Counted from the stretch's first letter, positions 25,912 through 34,587 are shown. The stretch: 64,000 bases of DNA from Bacteroidetes bacterium SB0662_bin_6 (GCA_009839485.1 VXPQ01000032.1:154982-218981), one strand, 5' to 3'. Translations and numbers: made by a program. Notes: generated by a model not told the origin, from the sequence alone.

Positions 25912-26511
25912 TTAGCGAAGATTATCGTTCCAGAAAAGATCGTCGGCAGACCCCACGCGCATATACATCATGCGGCTGCCATAATAAGGTGAGTACCCGA
26001 AACCGGGGCCATATCCATAGCCGTACCTGCCGTAGCCCCCGTATCCGTACGGGTTCATGTAGCTCCCATACGGACTTTGCCGCACGGAAAAATGCAATTG
26101 CACCTTGTCGTTCGGGCGATAGGCAATCTCCGCATTACGCAAAAGGAACCGACCCTGCATTCCCTGCGAGGCGCCGAACATATTCGATCCCCCGAACGGC
26201 GAGAAGGCATAAGCCAGATCAACCCGCCCGGCCAGTTTGCTGTTGAACTGGAAGCGCATGGTGTTGGTGTACATGCCGAGCGACGAACCAACCCCGCCGA
26301 ACGATCCTATCGACATTTCGTACGAATGCCCCATCCGGAAATGCTGCGGACTGAAAAGCCGATTCAGTGAAAAAGCCGGTCCGGACCGGGCATCATAGAG
26401 CCGGGACTGGACTTCCTGATTACGCGCATCCTCGCGGAGTTGGGCCTGCGCGGGTACAGCTACGCCGAAAAATACGATCAGCCAAAGAAGAAACAGCGTG
26501 TTTCGCATCAT
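25912..26511 (-). CDS. Secreted Gly/Tyr-rich protein, possible small outer-membrane protein
   Basis: This 199-residue protein starts with a clear signal peptide (about 1-23, ending VPAQAQ). The mature part has alternating strands (MGHSYEMSIGSFGGVGSSLGMY, MRFQFNSKLAGRVDLAYAF, VQLHFSVRQSP), compatible with a small beta-barrel or a beta-sandwich. A Gly/Tyr-rich stretch follows at about 148-180 (repeats of GYG and YG), before a final polar MYMRVGSADDLFWNDN segment. No family is recognised. It is first in the run with the LytR_C gene and rsfS and lies behind a strong promoter. Envelope location is inferred. Confidence 0.75.
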   Translation of the reverse strand: MMRNTLFLLWLIVFFGVAVPAQAQLREDARNQEVQSRLYDARSGPAFSLNRLFSPQHFRMGHSYEMSIGSFGGVGSSLGMYTNTMRFQFNSKLAGRVDLAYAFSPFGGSNMFGASQGMQGRFLLRNAEIAYRPNDKVQLHFSVRQSPYGSYMNPYGYGGYGRYGYGYGPGFGYSPYYGSRMMYMRVGSADDLFWNDNLR

Positions 26512-26597
26512 AACGAAAACGGTTTGTGGCGCAGGGTCATGCGCTGCTGAAAAAGTGCGACGGGAACGTATAGTACGGAAACGCCCATTATACCTGA

Positions 26598-26626
26598 ATA
26601 ATAGACCTCCCGGAACTGTTTGTCAA
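26598..26626 (-). promoter_or_regulatory. Consensus sigma-70-type promoter, minus strand
   Basis: Read on the minus strand, TTGACA (26626-26621) is followed after exactly 17 bases by TATTAT (26603-26598). It points at the Gly/Tyr-rich protein whose start is at 26511, and so probably drives that gene, the LytR_C gene and rsfS. The match is six of six and five of six. A second TATAAT lies just downstream, without a good -35. Confidence 0.65.
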
Positions 26627-26694
26627 TACGAATCGATATCCCCGCACATTGAATATATTTAGGTAACGCGGTACTTCCCCGACTATTGCACCCT

Positions 26695-27723
26695 ATGTCA
26701 GACGACGCATGCATACTGGGCATCGAGAGCTCCTGCGATGATACGGCAGCCGCTATCGTAGCGAACGGCAAGGTGCTTTCCAGCGAGATTTTCTCGCAGC
26801 AGGTTCACACCCGGTTCGGGGGGGTGGTCCCCGAACTCGCCTCGCGTGCGCACCAGCAACGCATCGTTCCGGTGGTTCGTACGGCGCTCCGCAAAGCCGG
26901 CGTCGCACCATCCGACCTCACCGCCGTGGCGGTAACCCGAGGACCCGGTCTTGCCGGATCGCTGCTGGTGGGGCTCGGCTTTGCCCGGGCCTACGCTTTC
27001 GGGCTGGGCGTGCCGGTGATGGGAATCAATCATCTCGAAGGACACATCTTTTCCGCGTTGATCGGTCGGGAGCTGCCGGAGCATCCCTGGCTTTGTCTCA
27101 TTGTTTCCGGAGGGCACACGCAGCTGGTGCTCGTGGAGGAAGGGCTTGCCCTTCGCATCCTCGGCACAACCCGGGACGACGCTGCAGGAGAAGCCTTCGA
27201 CAAAGTCGCCCGCCTTCTCGATCTCCGTTATCCCGGCGGCCCCGCTATCGACCATCTCGCTGCACAGGGAGATCCGGCCTTCCATCGCTTTCCACGCGCC
27301 CGCCTTGAAGGACACGACTTTTCATTCAGCGGGCTGAAAACATCCGTGCTCTACTACCTGAACGGGCTCGGCGAAAAAAAGCGCACGGCGCTCATGCAAC
27401 GCCATCTGCCGGATATTTGCGCTTCTTTCCAGGAAGCGGTCGTGGATATGTTGATCGACGCCCTGCACCGCGCCATCGAAGAAACCGGGGTGCGTGACGT
27501 ACATGTGGTCGGGGGCGTCTCCGCCAATGCAAGACTGAGACAGCGGGCGCAAACACTGGGCGAAACATGCGGCGTACGCATACACATACCCCCGCCCGCA
27601 TACTGTATAGACAATGCCGCCATGATTGCCTTTGCGGCGTACATCCGGCTCTCTATCGGGAAAACGGACCCGCCGGACAACCCTGTAGCGGAACCGAACC
27701 TTCCCCTTGCAACGTTTCCGTAG
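26695..27723 (+). CDS. tsaD: tRNA N6-adenosine threonylcarbamoyltransferase TsaD
   Basis: TsaD transfers the threonylcarbamoyl group to A37 of ANN-decoding tRNAs, working with TsaB, TsaC and TsaE. The 342-residue protein has the ASKHA fold: ILGIESSCDDTAAAIV at the start, the metal-binding His113 and His117 in NHLEGH, IVSGGHTQLV, and GGVSANARLR near the end. ATG at 26695 gives the conserved MxxxxILGIESSCDD start; an in-frame TTG at 26686 adds only three residues. A run of seven A in a GEKKR segment resembles the E. coli dnaX slippery site but leads to no nearby stop. Confidence 0.97.
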   Translation: MSDDACILGIESSCDDTAAAIVANGKVLSSEIFSQQVHTRFGGVVPELASRAHQQRIVPVVRTALRKAGVAPSDLTAVAVTRGPGLAGSLLVGLGFARAYAFGLGVPVMGINHLEGHIFSALIGRELPEHPWLCLIVSGGHTQLVLVEEGLALRILGTTRDDAAGEAFDKVARLLDLRYPGGPAIDHLAAQGDPAFHRFPRARLEGHDFSFSGLKTSVLYYLNGLGEKKRTALMQRHLPDICASFQEAVVDMLIDALHRAIEETGVRDVHVVGGVSANARLRQRAQTLGETCGVRIHIPPPAYCIDNAAMIAFAAYIRLSIGKTDPPDNPVAEPNLPLATFP

Positions 27724-27739
27724 CGCGGGATCGCCCGAA

Positions 27740-28171
27740 ATGCATCCCCTTCCGAGATTTCACGCAACCGAAGTCCTTCTCATGCCCTCCGGATCGAAGC
27801 TGCCGGAAAGCCTGCGGCAGTCCATGCAGGATCTGATGGATCATTTCGGCGAGGACGCTCCCGACATACCGGCGCATCCTTCCGAAGACGATATGACGCC
27901 CTGGCGGCAACGGATAGATGTCCTGGACCGCATCATGCTGCTCGTGATGAACGAGCGGGTGCAGTGCGCGAACGCCCTCGGCGCAATAAAGAAAAAAATG
28001 GGTTTACCCGTGTATTTCCCGAAGCGGGAAGCAGAAGTCATCCGTAATGTCCTGGCCGGGAACAAGGGACCCCTGTCCGACGCCGCCGTACGGAGACTGT
28101 TCGAACGGGTAATCGATGAAACCCGCTCGGACGAACGACACAAGTATAAAGAACTGGACGAAGGCGAATAA
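27740..28171 (+). CDS. Chorismate mutase, AroQ-type domain protein
   Basis: Chorismate mutase makes prephenate for Phe and Tyr. This 143-residue protein has an N-terminal acidic extension (about 1-50) and an all-helical AroQ-class domain (about 52-135): WRQRIDVLDRIMLLVMNERVQ, ANALGAIKKKMGLPVYFPKREAEVI, then GPLSDAAVRRLFERVIDETR. The usual catalytic pattern of Arg, Lys and Glu/Gln can be traced. It stands alone, without a prephenate dehydratase or DAHP synthase domain. The start is uncertain: ATG 27740 has GGGA nine bases upstream, while ATG 27782 would give 129 residues. Confidence 0.87.
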   Translation: MHPLPRFHATEVLLMPSGSKLPESLRQSMQDLMDHFGEDAPDIPAHPSEDDMTPWRQRIDVLDRIMLLVMNERVQCANALGAIKKKMGLPVYFPKREAEVIRNVLAGNKGPLSDAAVRRLFERVIDETRSDERHKYKELDEGE

Positions 28172-28306
28172 CACTGGAGCCGAGGCTCTGCTGCACCTCT
28201 CCCAACCCTGGCGCAGGACGGCGGGCAATCCCCGCACCAACCGGACGCGACAGCGCACACCCTGCCATCGAAAACAGGGTCCCGGCTTATCGCTTGCCAC
28301 CATTAT

Positions 28307-30877
28307 TTATTTCAACAGCACCATGTGCCGGGTCAGCGTGTGCTTCCCTGTTTCGAGCACATAGACGTACACGCCGCTGGCCCACCCGGAGGCATCCAAC
28401 CGCACTTCATGCTCGCCTGCCGGGCGCAGGCCATCCACCAACGTAGCCATGTTTTGCCCCAGCAGGTTGTACACGGACAGCCGGACCCGGTCGGCAACCG
28501 GTTGCGTCCAGGAAATCGAGGTGCTCGGGTTGAACGGGTTCGGATAGTTCTGCGCCAGACGGACAGCCGATGGGAGTTCTACAGGATCATCCGTGGACAC
28601 AGGGCCCAGAGGGGTAAGGAACCGGGCGCGAATAGGAAACACCTGCCCGGCGAGCGACAACCAGTCGACACAATTGTCGTTGTCATCTCTCTCCCGGCAC
28701 GTCCGAAATCTCGCCACGGGACTCCAACCCGTAACGCTTTCTCCATCCCGATTCGTGTACGTGGTGTACCAGTACGCCAGGGTGTCCTGCACGGTGCTTC
28801 TCGCACGCGCAAACACGGCAGAAAGGTAATTGATATCGGTTCCCTTATTGGCAAGGCCGATAAAAATCCGCTCCGGTAGCATCGAAAGCGCCTCTTCGTC
28901 CGCCGGAAGATTGACCCTCAGGAATGAATACGTTCTCTCACGATCGATGCGCGGTGAACCACTGGGTGATTCATCCACATCCATGCTATAGAGTTCATCG
29001 CCCGGTAAACCGTCATCGCCCACATTCCATACTTTGAGGGTGAAATCGCGGGGCGCGCCGAGGGGCGCCGTGCGATTAGTGTACTGGTTATCATATATCG
29101 GCGCCACGAAGACCGCCCCCAGACGCGACCCGGAGGAGGGCACATCGTAGAGCTGAGCCATAATGTCTTCGGCGTCGGCAAAAAGGAATACCTCGTCCTC
29201 ATTTGCACCGGTGTCGTAGGCCACCGTGGTCACATCGAACGCGGCGCCTCCCCAGTTTCCGGTAATATCGAGCTTGATGGACGGGGCATTGAAACTCTCC
29301 GACGCCCGGGTGTTCACGACAATAAGCGTCACCCGTGCATACTCCCCGGCAACCGTATGCTCTTGCGTTTCGGGATCGAGGTCCACGAGTTGCTTCGCGC
29401 CCGCCTCCGTTTCGGTGAACAGCCGCAGCGACAGATCGGAACGGTTGCTTGCGCCCGCAGCAATCCGGGCGCCCGTTCCTCCCCCTCCGCCTTCGCCCCC
29501 GCCTCCTGCATCCTCGAAGTCCCTGATTTCAAGTTCGAGGTTCGTGACACTCTCCCAGGTCAGATAATCGACGGCCCCGCTCGAAACGTTCACCGTGGTC
29601 CCGGAGGGCGCAGGCTCCACCTCGGTATCCACTGTGACTGTAGATACCGCTCTCAAGCCTTGCCGGAACGGGGATTTGTACGCATACTTCGCATCGACTC
29701 CCGCGTCGTTGACGAAATTCGTGGTATGAAAATCCGCCACGATATCCGCCGTGGTAAGGTTGTTCTCGCCCAGAATGAGGTCGTATCCGAACACGCCGTT
29801 GAGCCACGACCCGCTCGGACAATAATTGACGCCCGAAGGACACTTTGCTTGCACGATGGACCCGGTGGCTTCCGGCCCGATCCGGTCCGCAATGTAGGTG
29901 GTGAAGAGCCCCGAACGCTGGTAATCGTTTTCCACCTGCCGGATCGTTCCCCGGTCGCGCCAGGTGAGCAACCGGACACGAATCTCCTCCGGATCGTTCA
30001 GATACCGGATGCGTCGGGGGGGAAAGCCGTTCAGCAGTTCCGCCCATTCCGACAACCCCTCGTTGATGAAGGTCAACTCCGATCCCGGCCCCGATTGATA
30101 GGCATAATGGATCAGATGCTGGTACTCGTGCGCAATGGTACCGCCAAGCGAAGCAACGCCTCCCCTTAGCCCCTGGGGCAGATCGACATAAAGAATGTTG
30201 GCCGCATTGCCCTCGCCCGGATCCGGATTGGGATCCAGATCCCGCGATGTGACGTAGCCGAGCACGCAGCAATCGTCGTTGCCCTCCTCGATATCGAAGA
30301 GAAGAATATCGACCTTGCCGTCCGCATCGGGCGAATCCGGCGGATCGCCGAAAATCTCGTTGCTGTTTTCAACAAGACCCTTTTCGGAGTTCCAGGATCC
30401 CTCAGGCGTCTCGGTAAGCACATAGGCCGAGATTTGTGCAAGTTGCTCCTCGCTGGCGACCCCCTGCTGATGCTGATCGTTAGCAACCCAGATATTGGCG
30501 ATATCGCTCTCGTCCACCAGCGTAAACGTGAGGGTTTCCCAACTGGGCGTGTCTCTGCTGAGGTCGGTAAGTACATTGAACTCTTGCTCAGAGCCGATCT
30601 CATAGGATACCGCGGTCTTTGCAACGGGCAGCAAACCAAGCGCTTTCGCCTCAAGATATGCCTGGAATGCGGCTACAGCTTCCGGCATCCGATCCAGTCG
30701 GTCCGTCACGTGGATAACGCGCATCCCGTCGTCCGCCGACAGAAGAGGGTCTTCCTCGGCGACAGGCGGTTGCATGGGTTCAAGCCGGCCCGAAGACTGG
30801 GCAAACGCAGGCGACACGACCATCAGTACGGCAAAGCAGAGCGCCGGGGAGAAACATGCGGTAAGGTGTTTGATCAT
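28307..30877 (-). CDS. Secreted zinc metalloprotease with T9SS type A sorting domain
   Basis: This 856-residue exported protein starts with a signal peptide (about 1-25, ending SPAFAQ). The zinc motif is H250-E251-x-x-H254 in IAHEYQHLIHY, and Glu273 in INEGLSEWAE is the likely third ligand, as in gluzincins. A cluster of Cys around the domain (DDCCVLGY; CPSGVNYCPSGSW) may form disulfides. A Gly-rich linker near 455-470 precedes beta-rich modules. The C-terminus (from about 772) is a T9SS type A domain: LAQNYPNPFNPST, then VYNLLGQ, GEHEVRLDASGWASGVYVYVLETG. It should cross the outer membrane through SprA. ATG 30877 is chosen for the signal peptide. Substrate unknown. Confidence 0.9.
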   Translation of the reverse strand: MIKHLTACFSPALCFAVLMVVSPAFAQSSGRLEPMQPPVAEEDPLLSADDGMRVIHVTDRLDRMPEAVAAFQAYLEAKALGLLPVAKTAVSYEIGSEQEFNVLTDLSRDTPSWETLTFTLVDESDIANIWVANDQHQQGVASEEQLAQISAYVLTETPEGSWNSEKGLVENSNEIFGDPPDSPDADGKVDILLFDIEEGNDDCCVLGYVTSRDLDPNPDPGEGNAANILYVDLPQGLRGGVASLGGTIAHEYQHLIHYAYQSGPGSELTFINEGLSEWAELLNGFPPRRIRYLNDPEEIRVRLLTWRDRGTIRQVENDYQRSGLFTTYIADRIGPEATGSIVQAKCPSGVNYCPSGSWLNGVFGYDLILGENNLTTADIVADFHTTNFVNDAGVDAKYAYKSPFRQGLRAVSTVTVDTEVEPAPSGTTVNVSSGAVDYLTWESVTNLELEIRDFEDAGGGGEGGGGGTGARIAAGASNRSDLSLRLFTETEAGAKQLVDLDPETQEHTVAGEYARVTLIVVNTRASESFNAPSIKLDITGNWGGAAFDVTTVAYDTGANEDEVFLFADAEDIMAQLYDVPSSGSRLGAVFVAPIYDNQYTNRTAPLGAPRDFTLKVWNVGDDGLPGDELYSMDVDESPSGSPRIDRERTYSFLRVNLPADEEALSMLPERIFIGLANKGTDINYLSAVFARARSTVQDTLAYWYTTYTNRDGESVTGWSPVARFRTCRERDDNDNCVDWLSLAGQVFPIRARFLTPLGPVSTDDPVELPSAVRLAQNYPNPFNPSTSISWTQPVADRVRLSVYNLLGQNMATLVDGLRPAGEHEVRLDASGWASGVYVYVLETGKHTLTRHMVLLK

Positions 30878-30971
30878 CGAAGTGCGAGATAGGTGCCTGT
30901 GAACAAAGAACGGGGGACGATCAGGAAAGGAATAGCGGCATACGCCGAGGTTTTGAATCAGGCGGAATGTA

Positions 30972-30989
30972 TACCTTGTAACAAAGGTA
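30972..30989. promoter_or_regulatory. Interrupted palindrome in a divergent promoter region
   Basis: TACCTT (30972-30977) and AAGGTA (30984-30989) form a perfect inverted repeat with a six-base centre, midway between the divergent metalloprotease and lipoprotein genes. It could be an operator, but no regulator is encoded nearby. Confidence 0.35.
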
Positions 30990-31010
30990 CGCACACTCTC
31001 GTAAACAGTG

Positions 31011-31019
31011 CCCCCCCCC
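31011..31019 (+). repeat. Homopolymer of nine C upstream of a lipoprotein gene
   Basis: Nine consecutive C residues lie 14 bases before the ATG at 31034. Tracts of this kind often change length by slippage. Here it would alter leader spacing, or the frame if translation began further upstream. Confidence 0.5.
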
Positions 31020-31033
31020 TTGTTTTCAGCAAA

Positions 31034-31444
31034 ATGAAATCCGATTACACCGTGCGCAAACAACTGCGAATGAAGCCGTCCGGTACACACGGGACCGGCG
31101 TGTGGAATACATGCCGCGCATACCGCATCCGCCGGTACCGAAAATACGCGATTTTTGTGTGCGCGGCATGCTTTATGTCAGCCTGTCTTGTCTCCTGCGC
31201 CACAGATCGCGTATCCGACGCAGACACCATCACGGTGGAAGGCATGGTCACCGTGCGCGGCAACGAACCTTTTGCCGCGTATGTGCTCGAAACATCGGAT
31301 CGCAATACGTACGTCCTCGTCTTTCCTGAGGCCGTGGAAACCCCGGCCCGCCTGCAGGTAACGGGTCGGTTGTATCTCGGGGAATGGGATGGACAATCGT
31401 ATGCGCATATCGAAGTCCATTCGCATGAGGAACCGGCTGAGTAA
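31034..31444 (+). CDS. Small lipoprotein, possible OB-fold domain
   Basis: This 136-residue protein has a basic N-region, a hydrophobic run (AIFVCAACFMSACLVSC) and a lipobox ending at Cys55 (LVSC, from this start), so it should be a lipid-anchored envelope protein. The mature part has about 80 residues, and its alternating strands (TITVEGMVTVRGNEPF, YVLVFPE, ARLQVTGRLYLGEW) resemble a small OB fold such as those in BOF-type lipoproteins; this is inference. The start could instead be ATG 31070, which removes twelve residues. It is divergent from the metalloprotease gene and convergent with murJ. No family name is assigned. Confidence 0.65.
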   Translation: MKSDYTVRKQLRMKPSGTHGTGVWNTCRAYRIRRYRKYAIFVCAACFMSACLVSCATDRVSDADTITVEGMVTVRGNEPFAAYVLETSDRNTYVLVFPEAVETPARLQVTGRLYLGEWDGQSYAHIEVHSHEEPAE

Positions 31445-31527
31445 ACCCCGTTCGGCCGGGAAACGTATGCGGCCAACGACAAATGCCGGTCGCACACGGG
31501 ATAAAAGGTACCGACATCTGCGTCCGG

Positions 31528-33264
31528 TTATCCGTCCTCCTTTCCGCGCTTGACAAACTGTCCGATCAGGGGATCCATTTCAGGGGCGCGTCGCAGGAAC
31601 GAGGCGCCCAGATACCCTGTTGCGTACACCGATACCACGATCAGCGCTTCGACCGCAATGTGCATGCCGGGAAGAAGCCACCATACGACTCCTGCGGGCG
31701 CCGCGGCAGCCAGCGCCGTCGCCGTCATGCGCCGCACACCCGCCCATGGCAGGCGAAAAGCAGGTATCATGGCTCCCATGGATCGCTGGAGACGCCATAG
31801 TTCGATCCATGCGCCTGTCGTCGCGCCAATGGCCAGCCCGAGACTGCCCAGATACAGCGTACGACCTTCCGCGACGAAACCCGCGACATCCCCGACGGCA
31901 ATCCCGTCCAGCAGAAACATCGCCGGGATAGCCACGACCGTCGATACGACCACACGCACTACGGCAATGCGGGCCGGCGTTCGCGTATTCTTGCGCGCAT
32001 AGAACGCGTTCTGCAGCAGTCGGGACATGGCCGTGGCAAGCAACCCCAGTGAATAACCAGCCAGCACCAGATAGACGAGCCAGGAATCCTCGGAGCCGAA
32101 TTCCCCGGTGCGGAAAAGCGCCCCGACGATAAGCAGGCCAAAAGCCAGGTACCCGATGCATGTGGGCACCGTCAGAAACAGCATCTGGTTTATGGACCGG
32201 CCCAGGCGCTGCATGAATGCTTCGGTTTTCTCCAGGCCGAAGCGGGAAAGCTCGGGCAATTCGGACGCGGCCAGGGACATACCGAAAAGACTTATCGGCA
32301 GAATGTACAACATCTGCGCCGGCCGCAGCGACGATACGGCGCCGGCCGCCAGCAAGGAAGCCAGCAAAAGATCAAGATAAGAGGACAGTTGATAGACGCC
32401 CCGTCCGGCCACCGCAGGTCCAAAGGCGCGTATCGCCTCCCTGACGCCCGCAATCTTCGCGGAAAAGGCAAGCCGGAAGCCGCGAAGCATCCGGAACACG
32501 AGAGGCGCCTGCACTGCGAACTGCAGGAAACCACCCAGAAAGGCACCGTAGAACGCAGCGAACAGCAGATCGGTCCGCGCACCCGCTTGCAAGCCTGCCG
32601 CCGGCGCCAGCACCATACGCGCACCGACGATCAGGGCGCCGATGATGGCCGCATTCCACAGCACGGGAGCAAAGTAAGGCAGAAAGAACCGGCGATGACT
32701 ATTGAGTATGCCCAGACACCATGCCGCCAGCACCAGCAGGCCGGTCATCGGAAATATGATCCGTACCGCCTGTACGGCCAATTCGAACCGGTTGATCGGC
32801 AATTCGCCCGCCGCCACTGCGGCCGCATCGTCCCGAAAACCGACTGCGAAAATCGTCACGATCGGCTCGGCAAGCAGGATACCCACCAGACTCAGTGCGG
32901 CTGTAAGGGCAAGCAGCAAGCCGAAAACCGCACCGGCAAACCGGCCTGCCTCCCGTTCACGCCCCTCCTCGATCATCTTCGAGTAGATGGGGATGAACGC
33001 CGCCGAGATCGTGCCCTCTCCCAAAAGATTTTGCAGCAGGTTCGGGCCCCGGAACGCCACCTGAAAAACATCGGCGTGTGCGCCCAGCCCGAAGAAATGG
33101 GCAACCACCCGCTCCCGCACGAACCCCATGAGGCGACTGGTAAGAATCCCCGCCCCAACGACGCCGGCCGCATTGCCGGGCGGCGACGTGTCGTCATCTC
33201 CGTTGCGGACTGCCCGAACCTCCGGCTCGGGACTTTCTGCCGGTTCGAAAGGAATATCGCTCAT
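31528..33264 (-). CDS. murJ: Lipid II flippase MurJ
   Basis: MurJ flips lipid II across the inner membrane for peptidoglycan synthesis. The 578-residue protein has a cytoplasmic N-terminal extension of about 30 polar residues, then the MATE-like bundle of about fourteen helices. Landmark sequences are SRLMGFVRERVVAHFFGLG, DVFQVAFRGPNLLQNLLGEGTISAAFIPIYS and LRPAQMLYILPISLFGMSLA. The conserved Arg residues of the first loop are present. It starts five bases after aroQ ends. An approximately 30-residue cytosolic head rich in Glu and Pro is longer than usual. Assignment is secure. Confidence 0.95.
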   Translation of the reverse strand: MSDIPFEPAESPEPEVRAVRNGDDDTSPPGNAAGVVGAGILTSRLMGFVRERVVAHFFGLGAHADVFQVAFRGPNLLQNLLGEGTISAAFIPIYSKMIEEGREREAGRFAGAVFGLLLALTAALSLVGILLAEPIVTIFAVGFRDDAAAVAAGELPINRFELAVQAVRIIFPMTGLLVLAAWCLGILNSHRRFFLPYFAPVLWNAAIIGALIVGARMVLAPAAGLQAGARTDLLFAAFYGAFLGGFLQFAVQAPLVFRMLRGFRLAFSAKIAGVREAIRAFGPAVAGRGVYQLSSYLDLLLASLLAAGAVSSLRPAQMLYILPISLFGMSLAASELPELSRFGLEKTEAFMQRLGRSINQMLFLTVPTCIGYLAFGLLIVGALFRTGEFGSEDSWLVYLVLAGYSLGLLATAMSRLLQNAFYARKNTRTPARIAVVRVVVSTVVAIPAMFLLDGIAVGDVAGFVAEGRTLYLGSLGLAIGATTGAWIELWRLQRSMGAMIPAFRLPWAGVRRMTATALAAAAPAGVVWWLLPGMHIAVEALIVVSVYATGYLGASFLRRAPEMDPLIGQFVKRGKEDG

Positions 33265-33269
33265 GCGCG

Positions 33270-33701
33270 TTACGCTCCCGCTCCATCCAGGAAGTAGCGC
33301 ACGGCCAGTTCGTATCCTTTCATGCCAAGACCCACAATCTGCCCTGCGGTTACGGCTGCCGTCAGAGAGCGATGCCGAAAAGATTCGCGGGCATGCACAT
33401 TCGAAAGATGCACCTCGATGACCGGCACATTTACCGCCGCCACCGCATCCCGCAATGCTATGGACGTATGCGTAAAGCCCCCGGGATTGAACACCACGCC
33501 CGACGCGCCTTCGCTGGCCGCTTCATGAAGCGCATCGATCAGATTGCCCTCGTGATTACTCTGGACAAACCGGAAATCGACGTCGGGGAACAGAGCGCAT
33601 AATGCATCCTGCATGTCGGACAGCGTGGCGGTTCCGTAAGTTTCCGTTTCGCGCGTACCGAGCAGATTCAGGTTGGGACCATTGAGAATAAACAGTTTCA
33701 T
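33270..33701 (-). CDS. aroQ: 3-dehydroquinate dehydratase, type II
   Basis: This enzyme makes 3-dehydroshikimate in the shikimate pathway. The 143-residue protein has all type II marks: LNGPNLNLLGTRE at the start, the catalytic Tyr in the TYG segment, SNHEGNLIDALHEA, VFNPGGFTHTSIALRDA with the catalytic His, and IEVHLSNVHARESFR. The frame continues upstream, but ATG 33701 fits the family N-terminus (MKLFILNGPNLN). It lies between the MBL hydrolase (82 bases) and murJ (five bases) in the minus-strand run. Confidence 0.96.
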   Translation of the reverse strand: MKLFILNGPNLNLLGTRETETYGTATLSDMQDALCALFPDVDFRFVQSNHEGNLIDALHEAASEGASGVVFNPGGFTHTSIALRDAVAAVNVPVIEVHLSNVHARESFRHRSLTAAVTAGQIVGLGMKGYELAVRYFLDGAGA

Positions 33702-33783
33702 GGAGTATCCTCCGGACCGTTCATGCAAGAGAGGCGGGTACGGAAATATACGCAAACGGCGTCGGGCAGAGGGAATCGTGTCT

Positions 33784-34587
33784 TCAGACGCCCGTTTCGA
33801 ATACCAATCCGTCGTATCCGAGCCGAATGCCTTCCGGCAAACGAGCATCGGCGTCGGCATGCAGCGTGCTATGCGTCATGTGGGTAAAATACGTCTGCCG
33901 TGCACCAATGCGCTGCGCGGCGCGGATCGCCTCGTCAAAGGAAAAATGGGTCGGATGCCCCTCCTCGCGCAGGGCATCGAGGACCAGCACATCCAGGTCC
34001 TGCAGTAAATCGAAACTTTCTTCCGGAATACGATTGGTGTCCGTCAGATAGGCGAACTTTCCTATCCGGTATCCGAAAAGGGGCAGGGGCCCATGATAGG
34101 CATCGATGGGAATAACGGACACCGAGCAGGAGGAATCGCTGCGCCCGGTTACGGTAAAGGGGCCATCGACGGCTTTCAGAACCAGATTGGGAACCCCGGG
34201 ATACGAACCGTCCTCAAAGATATAAGTGAACATCTTTTGCAGGACTTCCACCGTATTGCGGCGGGCATAGCAAGGAACGGGACGGCGGTTTTTGAACAGA
34301 AAAGGACGGAGATCGTCAATCCCGCCCACATGGTCGAAATGGTGGTGCGTGAACAGAACCGCATCGATATGCCGGATATCTTCGCGAAGCGCCTGCCTGC
34401 GAAAATCCGGTCCAATGTCTATAAGGATGCGGAGCCCCTTCGTCTCGAAGACACATGCGCTCCGGGTACGTTCGTCGCGGGGATCCCCGGAAGTGCATAC
34501 AGGACACGCACACCCTATTACGGGAACGCCGGTAGATGTACCCGTGCCAAGCAAGGTAACTCGAATTCGGTCCTCATTCCGTGTCAT
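33784..34587 (-). CDS. MBL-fold metal-dependent hydrolase, PhnP-like
   Basis: This 267-residue metallo-beta-lactamase-fold enzyme has the metal motif H81-x-H83-x-D85-H86 (THHHFDHVGG), a downstream Asp (YLTDTNRI) and a late His (THMTHSTLH). The N-terminal TLLGTGTSTGVPVIGCACPVC carries the Cys triplet typical of the PhnP branch, which cleaves cyclic phosphodiesters; many relatives outside phosphonate operons have other or unknown substrates. No phn genes are nearby. The start is taken as ATG 34587, which overlaps the upstream gene by 14 bases; an earlier start at 34614 would lengthen the overlap. Confidence 0.88.
   Translation of the reverse strand: MTRNEDRIRVTLLGTGTSTGVPVIGCACPVCTSGDPRDERTRSACVFETKGLRILIDIGPDFRRQALREDIRHIDAVLFTHHHFDHVGGIDDLRPFLFKNRRPVPCYARRNTVEVLQKMFTYIFEDGSYPGVPNLVLKAVDGPFTVTGRSDSSCSVSVIPIDAYHGPLPLFGYRIGKFAYLTDTNRIPEESFDLLQDLDVLVLDALREEGHPTHFSFDEAIRAAQRIGARQTYFTHMTHSTLHADADARLPEGIRLGYDGLVFETGV

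Noticed and set aside
27369-27380. A AAA AAG heptamer, identical to the E. coli dnaX slippery site, in the reading frame of tsaD
   Set aside because: The -1 frame stays open for many codons afterwards, no stem is evident, and no shorter TsaD product is known. It is a plain Glu-Lys-Lys segment.
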